DNA of 64,000 nt from Aquimarina sp. Aq78. GTDB taxonomy: Bacteria > Bacteroidota > Bacteroidia > Flavobacteriales > Flavobacteriaceae. The stretch's first letter is position 1. Each line of letters starts with the position of its first letter. The notes under the pieces were generated by a model, which saw nothing but the letters and a program-made list of their open reading frames with translations, had not been told where the DNA came from and made no database searches. Positions 59,972 to 64,000 of the stretch are shown in pieces. The stretch spans positions 558,001 to 622,000 of the forward strand of contig NZ_OMKA01000003.1 of assembly GCF_900299525.1 (NCBI RefSeq), given 5' to 3'. The position numbers were made by a program, and so were the translations under genes.

Positions 59972-60928
59972 TTAAAACAGGCTATTAATCACATCTTCTA
60001 CACTAATGCCTTCTGCTTCTGCTTTGTAGTTTTTTATGATACGATGACGAAGAATCCCCATAGCTACAGCCTGTACATCTTCTATATCCGGAGAATATTT
60101 GCCTTTGATAGCAGCATTAGCTTTGGCTGCCAGAATTAAATTTTGAGAAGCTCGCGGTCCTGCTCCCCAATCTATATAATTTTTTACTAATTCTGTTGCT
60201 GTTTCTCCATCAGGTCTTGTTTTACCCACCATGCTTACAGCATATTCAATTACATTATCTGCCACCGGAATACGGCGAATCAAATGTTGAAAATCTATAA
60301 TCTCCTTAGCAGTAAATAATGGGTTAACAGTAGCGCTTGTATCTCCTGTAGTACTCTTTACAACATCTACTTCTTCCTGAAAGCTTGGATATTTAAGCTC
60401 GATAGCAAACATAAATCTATCCAGTTGCGCTTCTGGTAATGGATATGTTCCTTCTTGTTCAATTGGGTTTTGGGTTGCAAGAACAAAATATGGTAAGTCC
60501 AAAGTGTAATGATGTCCAGCAACTGTTACAGATCTTTCCTGCATTGCTTCAAGAAGTGCTGCCTGGGTTTTTGGCGGAGTACGATTAATCTCATCTGCCA
60601 AAATGATATTAGAGAATATAGGGCCTTTAATAAATTTAAAATGTCTAGTTTCATCCAGTATTTCACTTCCTAATATATCACTAGGCATCAAATCAGGAGT
60701 AAACTGAATTCTTTTAAAATCTAACCCTAAAGCTTGAGAAATGGTATTAACCATAAGGGTTTTAGCAAGCCCGGGAACACCAATTAATAATGCGTGACCG
60801 CCAGAAAAAATAGAAATAAGTATCTGATCGATAACTTTTTCTTGTCCAATAATGACTTTGGATATTTCTTTTTTGAGTTCTGAATGTTTTTTTACTAGTT
60901 TTTCTATAGCCGCTACGTCGTCTGACAT
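59972..60928 (-). CDS. MoxR-family AAA ATPase
   Basis: 318 residues. Walker A is GVPGLAKT (residues 50-57), Walker B IILADEINR (about 110-118), sensor 1 VLATQNP and the AAA lid typical of MoxR. These ATPases act as chaperones for VWA-domain or metalloprotein partners; neither a VWA nor a DUF58 gene is visible here (the window shows only LTxxQ downstream), so the partner may lie elsewhere. It begins 6 bases after the SurA-like isomerase gene, so it is the last gene of that operon. Confidence 0.95.
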   Translation of the reverse strand: MSDDVAAIEKLVKKHSELKKEISKVIIGQEKVIDQILISIFSGGHALLIGVPGLAKTLMVNTISQALGLDFKRIQFTPDLMPSDILGSEILDETRHFKFIKGPIFSNIILADEINRTPPKTQAALLEAMQERSVTVAGHHYTLDLPYFVLATQNPIEQEGTYPLPEAQLDRFMFAIELKYPSFQEEVDVVKSTTGDTSATVNPLFTAKEIIDFQHLIRRIPVADNVIEYAVSMVGKTRPDGETATELVKNYIDWGAGPRASQNLILAAKANAAIKGKYSPDIEDVQAVAMGILRHRIIKNYKAEAEGISVEDVINSLF

Positions 60929-60934
60929 ATTATT

Positions 60935-62407
60935 TTATTTTTTTAACCAGTTACCACTATACTCACAGTCTCTATACTCTCCGTTTATTTTTATATAGGT
61001 ATCCATTATCTTCTCACTCTGCCACTTACGAATCGCATCAATTTGTTTTTTTCTTAATGCCAATTCCTGTATTTTAAGATAGTCATTTGCGTAATCAGCT
61101 ATATGTTCATCAAACCGGTTAAGTACTGTTATTAATTTATACTTTTTTCGACCTTGACGATCCTGATCAGGAATTACCAGAGAAACTTCATTCATTTTTA
61201 GTTTAGATACTTGATCGTACAATATAGGGTCAATTTTGGTAAGTTCAAAACGAGTATCTCCTGTAGTGGGGTTAAGTAGTTGCCCTCCATCTTCACGAGT
61301 TTCTTTTTCATCACTAAATTTTCTTGCCGCCTCTTTAAATTTAATAGAACCCGAAACAATACTTGTTCGTATAGAATCTATTAACCTTTTGGCTTCATCA
61401 ACCGTTTTTCTAGTTACTTCGGGAGAGAGTAGTATGTGTCTTACGTCGATTTCTTCTCCTCGTATTTTATCAACTTTTACAATATGCCATCCAAAATCAG
61501 TTTTAAATGGTTCGCTTACTTCTCCTTCTTGTAAGCTAAAAGCTACATCTTTAAATTCTTTGGCAAAGTTTGTTTTGCGATCAAGAGTATATTTTCCCCC
61601 AGTAGATTTAGAACCTGGATCCTGAGAGTACAATACTGCTTTAGTAGCAAAGCTACTACCGTTCTCTACAATATCTTCTCTAAATTGATTTAATCTATCG
61701 ATTACTTTTTGCTCTTCTTCCTGAGGTATTTCTGGTTCTATTACAATCTGAGCTAATTCAAGTTCTGTACCAAAAAGTGGTCTTTCTTCTTTTGGAATGT
61801 CATCAAAAAATTCTCTGATTTCTTCTGGAGTAATCTCGATATCTTTGATGATTTTGGTTCTCATCTGTTCTGATAACCTATTTGACTTATTGATTTCAAA
61901 AAGTTCTTTTCTGAAATCTACCACATTATCCTTTTTATAAAATTTTAATACTTTTTCTACCGTTCCCAACTCATTTGTCATATATGCCAATTGCTGGTCA
62001 ACCATAGAGTTAACTTCTGCATCTCTAACTTCTATACTATCCTGAATAGCATGATGGGCATACAATTTGGCCTCAAACAAACTACCTGCAAGTTCGCAAC
62101 GGCTTACATCAGAAGCAGAAACACCCTCACTAATCAACTGTCTATAGGCAATATCTACATCACTATCCAAAATTACATTTTCTCCAATCACCGCAGCTAC
62201 GCCATCTATTTTTGTCTTTTGAAACGGTACTTTTACAGTTTCTATCGGCGCATTTATAGAATCATTTACCATGATACTATTCTGTCCATTAATGGTATCC
62301 TGGGTTACTATAGAATCTTGTGCTACTTCTTCAATAATCTCTTGTGCATAAAATTGTGTATTTATACTAAAAGTAAGTATAGCACAAAGTACTGTAGTTT
62401 TAATCAT
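60935..62407 (-). CDS. SurA-like periplasmic peptidyl-prolyl isomerase
   Basis: I use the ATG at 62407 (490 residues), where the signal peptide MIKTTVLCAILTFSINTQFYAQ starts, 8 bases inside the previous gene. A SurA N-terminal chaperone region (IDGVAAVIGENVILDSDVDIAY) is followed by two parvulin-type domains (about 220-325, ELELAQIVIEPE, and 325-425, DVRHILLSPEV, GGQLLNPTTGD). It folds outer-membrane proteins in the periplasm. It is the third isomerase gene of this operon and precedes MoxR. Confidence 0.94.
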   Translation of the reverse strand: MIKTTVLCAILTFSINTQFYAQEIIEEVAQDSIVTQDTINGQNSIMVNDSINAPIETVKVPFQKTKIDGVAAVIGENVILDSDVDIAYRQLISEGVSASDVSRCELAGSLFEAKLYAHHAIQDSIEVRDAEVNSMVDQQLAYMTNELGTVEKVLKFYKKDNVVDFRKELFEINKSNRLSEQMRTKIIKDIEITPEEIREFFDDIPKEERPLFGTELELAQIVIEPEIPQEEEQKVIDRLNQFREDIVENGSSFATKAVLYSQDPGSKSTGGKYTLDRKTNFAKEFKDVAFSLQEGEVSEPFKTDFGWHIVKVDKIRGEEIDVRHILLSPEVTRKTVDEAKRLIDSIRTSIVSGSIKFKEAARKFSDEKETREDGGQLLNPTTGDTRFELTKIDPILYDQVSKLKMNEVSLVIPDQDRQGRKKYKLITVLNRFDEHIADYANDYLKIQELALRKKQIDAIRKWQSEKIMDTYIKINGEYRDCEYSGNWLKK

Positions 62408-63248
62408 AAACTTCAAATTGTTTGTTCTCAACTGCATCTCTTGTAATGTCTTTTTCTATTTTTTTTATTAGCTCCAACTTTCTCTTATTTAATATAATCT
62501 GCCTTATTGTAGGCTTAATATATTCTAGTGGTGCTATTTCATTACGCTTTAATACGTCTTCTATTTTCACCATATATACTCCTGTAGAATCTCTAAGTTG
62601 CATATATTTCCCATTTTTTAAGAGTTTTGACCTATCTTGTTTTTTGAGAATTGGAATCTTACTTAATACCTGATCTAACTTGATCCAAGCAGAATCATTT
62701 AAAGAATATGTTAGGTATTCTATCTTTTTTCCTCTCAACTCTTCTATATCCTCTTCATTAAAACGATTGAATTGTTGCTTCGTTGCAACAATATTCGCGT
62801 AATCAGGTGGCAAATGTAAGTAACGTAATTTTACTAACTCCTCATTAAGATTAAAATTTTTCAAATTTTGATCATAATATGATTGAAGATCTTGTTCTGT
62901 GATCTCCATATTAATAGATTTATTGATCACTGCATTCTTGTAAGCATTGATATATAAGGTACTTTGATAGTTTTCTACCAAATCATTAAATTCTTCAAGT
63001 TCTTCTTGGGTAAGATTTAGTTTAGCCTTGTCAATAAACAATTGACGAGTAGCCCATGTATTAATATAGTTATTAACAATATTAGTACTATCGCCTGTAG
63101 ACACATCCTTTGGTACTAGTTTTTTAACATCATCTTTATATAGATAGGTATCATTTACTCTGGCAATAGCTTCTTTTTTAATTTGATTCTTAAATTTTTG
63201 GCAAGAAACAATAATTAGCAATAGCAGTATTAATTTATAATATTTCAT
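62400..63248 (-). CDS. Lipoprotein related to SurA-type isomerases
   Basis: I use the ATG at 63248 (282 residues), which begins a lipoprotein signal (MKYYKLILLLLIIVSCQK, Cys16). It has a SurA-like N-terminal helical region (IARVNDTYLYKDDVKKLVPKD), then a shortened domain with strands like VKLRYLHLPPDY and VYMVKIEDVLKRNEIAPLEYIKP. A canonical parvulin active site is not obvious, so it may be a chaperone rather than an isomerase. It overlaps the downstream SurA-like gene by 8 bases, so translational coupling is likely. Confidence 0.85.
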   Translation of the reverse strand: MKYYKLILLLLIIVSCQKFKNQIKKEAIARVNDTYLYKDDVKKLVPKDVSTGDSTNIVNNYINTWATRQLFIDKAKLNLTQEELEEFNDLVENYQSTLYINAYKNAVINKSINMEITEQDLQSYYDQNLKNFNLNEELVKLRYLHLPPDYANIVATKQQFNRFNEEDIEELRGKKIEYLTYSLNDSAWIKLDQVLSKIPILKKQDRSKLLKNGKYMQLRDSTGVYMVKIEDVLKRNEIAPLEYIKPTIRQIILNKRKLELIKKIEKDITRDAVENKQFEVYD

Positions 63249-63448
63249 CTGTTTATATATAATATTCTTTAGACGATCAGACTTATGTTGATATAGATAT
63301 ATGAAATAACTATCTAGCTTGTAAAAAGTCATAATCATTATATCTTATTCACGCATTCCCACTTTTTAATTATCTATAAAGAAATTAATAACAGCATCTT
63401 AGAGCATGTACAATTGTACTGCTCTTTAATCAAAAATTTATTAATTTT

Positions 63449-64000
63449 TTAAATTGATAATTCTTTTTTAGCTTTTTTTAAGGTTTTCTCATTAACCTTT
63501 ACCGGGTATTTTACTCTTAAATGATCTAGCCATTTATTTTCTATACTTTCCTGAAAATCATTAATCACTTCGCCCTTAGTTTCTTCAAAAGTTTTAATTC
63601 TTGAAGGTAAGATTTCTCTAACCATAATCAAAGTCTTAAAATTCTCTTCTTCCAGGAACACAATCTCCCCTTTTTCTGCAGAAAAATTCTTGGGTAATAT
63701 TGCGTCTCCTTTAGCTAATTCTTCTTCTGAAAAAAGGACTAAAGCTATATCTCCTTTATTGACTTCAGTTTTTATTTCTTTAATCGACTTTTTCTTCTTC
63801 AGTAATTTCTCAACCTTACTAATCGCTTCTTGTTTTGATGAAGAAGCTTTAAGAACTTTATACGCCTCATTTTGTGTATACTTACTTTTTTGAGTTTCAT
63901 AATATTTTTTAAGTCCAATAGAGTCTGTTTTAGACACATTCCATATTTTAGATTCCATAAGATCAAAAAGTAAAAGCCCATCACGATACTCCCCTATTAC
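63449..64000 (-). CDS. Peptidyl-prolyl isomerase, C-terminal part (runs off window)
   Basis: The frame is open from the stop at 63449 to the window edge, so the gene starts outside; 183 residues are visible. The edge reads EYRDGLLLFDLMESKIWN, the conserved end of a parvulin/PpiD-type domain in Bacteroidetes SurA-like proteins, followed by KTDSIGLKKYYETQKSKYT and a Lys-rich C-terminal domain. It is the first of three consecutive isomerase-type genes. The 200-base gap to the next gene is the largest in this operon. Confidence 0.85.
   Translation of the reverse strand, partial: VIGEYRDGLLLFDLMESKIWNVSKTDSIGLKKYYETQKSKYTQNEAYKVLKASSSKQEAISKVEKLLKKKKSIKEIKTEVNKGDIALVLFSEEELAKGDAILPKNFSAEKGEIVFLEEENFKTLIMVREILPSRIKTFEETKGEVINDFQESIENKWLDHLRVKYPVKVNEKTLKKAKKELSI

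Noticed and set aside
61236-61625. 129-residue plus-strand frame inside the SurA-like gene
   Set aside because: It is low-complexity Ser/Leu sequence opposite a parvulin domain, a normal shadow frame.
1-64000. CRISPR array, rRNA operon, prophage or transposase
   Set aside because: No regularly spaced repeats, no rRNA-like sequence, and no integrase, transposase or phage structural gene appear in any frame I read.

Overview
The window is about 64 kb of AT-rich chromosome from a member of the Bacteroidota, most likely a marine flavobacterium (Flavobacteriaceae). Supporting evidence: promoters of the form TTTG-N19-TAnnTTTG, almost no Shine-Dalgarno sequences, lipoproteins with Bacteroidetes lipoboxes, a FecI/FecR/TonB-receptor set, DUF3810, PorT-like and FKBP-lipoprotein genes, and a CrtI/CrtB/CrtZ carotenoid cluster. 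There is no rRNA operon, CRISPR array, transposase or phage gene. Three tRNA genes (two Lys-TTT, one Leu-GAG) lie near 32.6-32.9 kb. The species cannot be fixed from the sequence.

Layout. 0-2 kb: a GntR/YtrA-type ABC transporter operon with an operator palindrome at its promoter. 2-7 kb: small stress or hypothetical genes and pepD. 7.3-15.5 kb: DUF3810, three tandem secreted paralogues and two secreted amidohydrolases, with the footprint of a roughly 1.13-kb tandem duplication that left a broken amidohydrolase 5' end. 15.6-32.4 kb: mostly housekeeping genes (dnaB, accA, an LptF/G-type permease, tgt, split transketolase, an FKBP lipoprotein, shikimate kinase). 33.4-35.6 kb: a BlaI repressor plus an M56-M23 fusion protease, flanked on the left by a decayed 3' end of the TonB receptor that still stands on the right. 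35.6-40.8 kb: TonB receptor, FecR anti-sigma and ECF sigma. 41-44.7 kb: a CarH-like MerR/B12 photoreceptor heading crtI-crtB-crtZ. 44.7-47.2 kb: TlpA, a repeat lipoprotein and a Crp regulator.

47.3-56.2 kb is the most interesting region. An NrtR Nudix regulator, a short PRPP-synthetase homologue, a nucleoside deoxyribosyltransferase-like protein, DUF4291, a macrodomain, KptA/Tpt1, a 2OG-Fe(II) oxygenase, an ADP-ribosylglycohydrolase, a calcineurin-like phosphoesterase, an unknown secreted protein and a NAMPT-family enzyme lie on one strand. I found the same operator (TTTGCGT-N7-ACGCAAA and variants) overlapping the -7 boxes of nrtR, the prs homologue and the NAMPT gene, which ties them into one regulon. 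The gene set fits a circuit that makes, removes and recycles ADP-ribose and nicotinamide back to NAD. The short Prs homologue plus NAMPT could be an ordinary PRPP/NMN salvage pair, or a chromosomal version of the ADPR-pyrophosphate route to NAD known from phages.

56.4-64 kb: an orphan double-glycine leader peptide, aconitase, an LTxxQ-type protein, and a MoxR ATPase behind three consecutive periplasmic peptidyl-prolyl isomerase genes, the first of which runs off the window.
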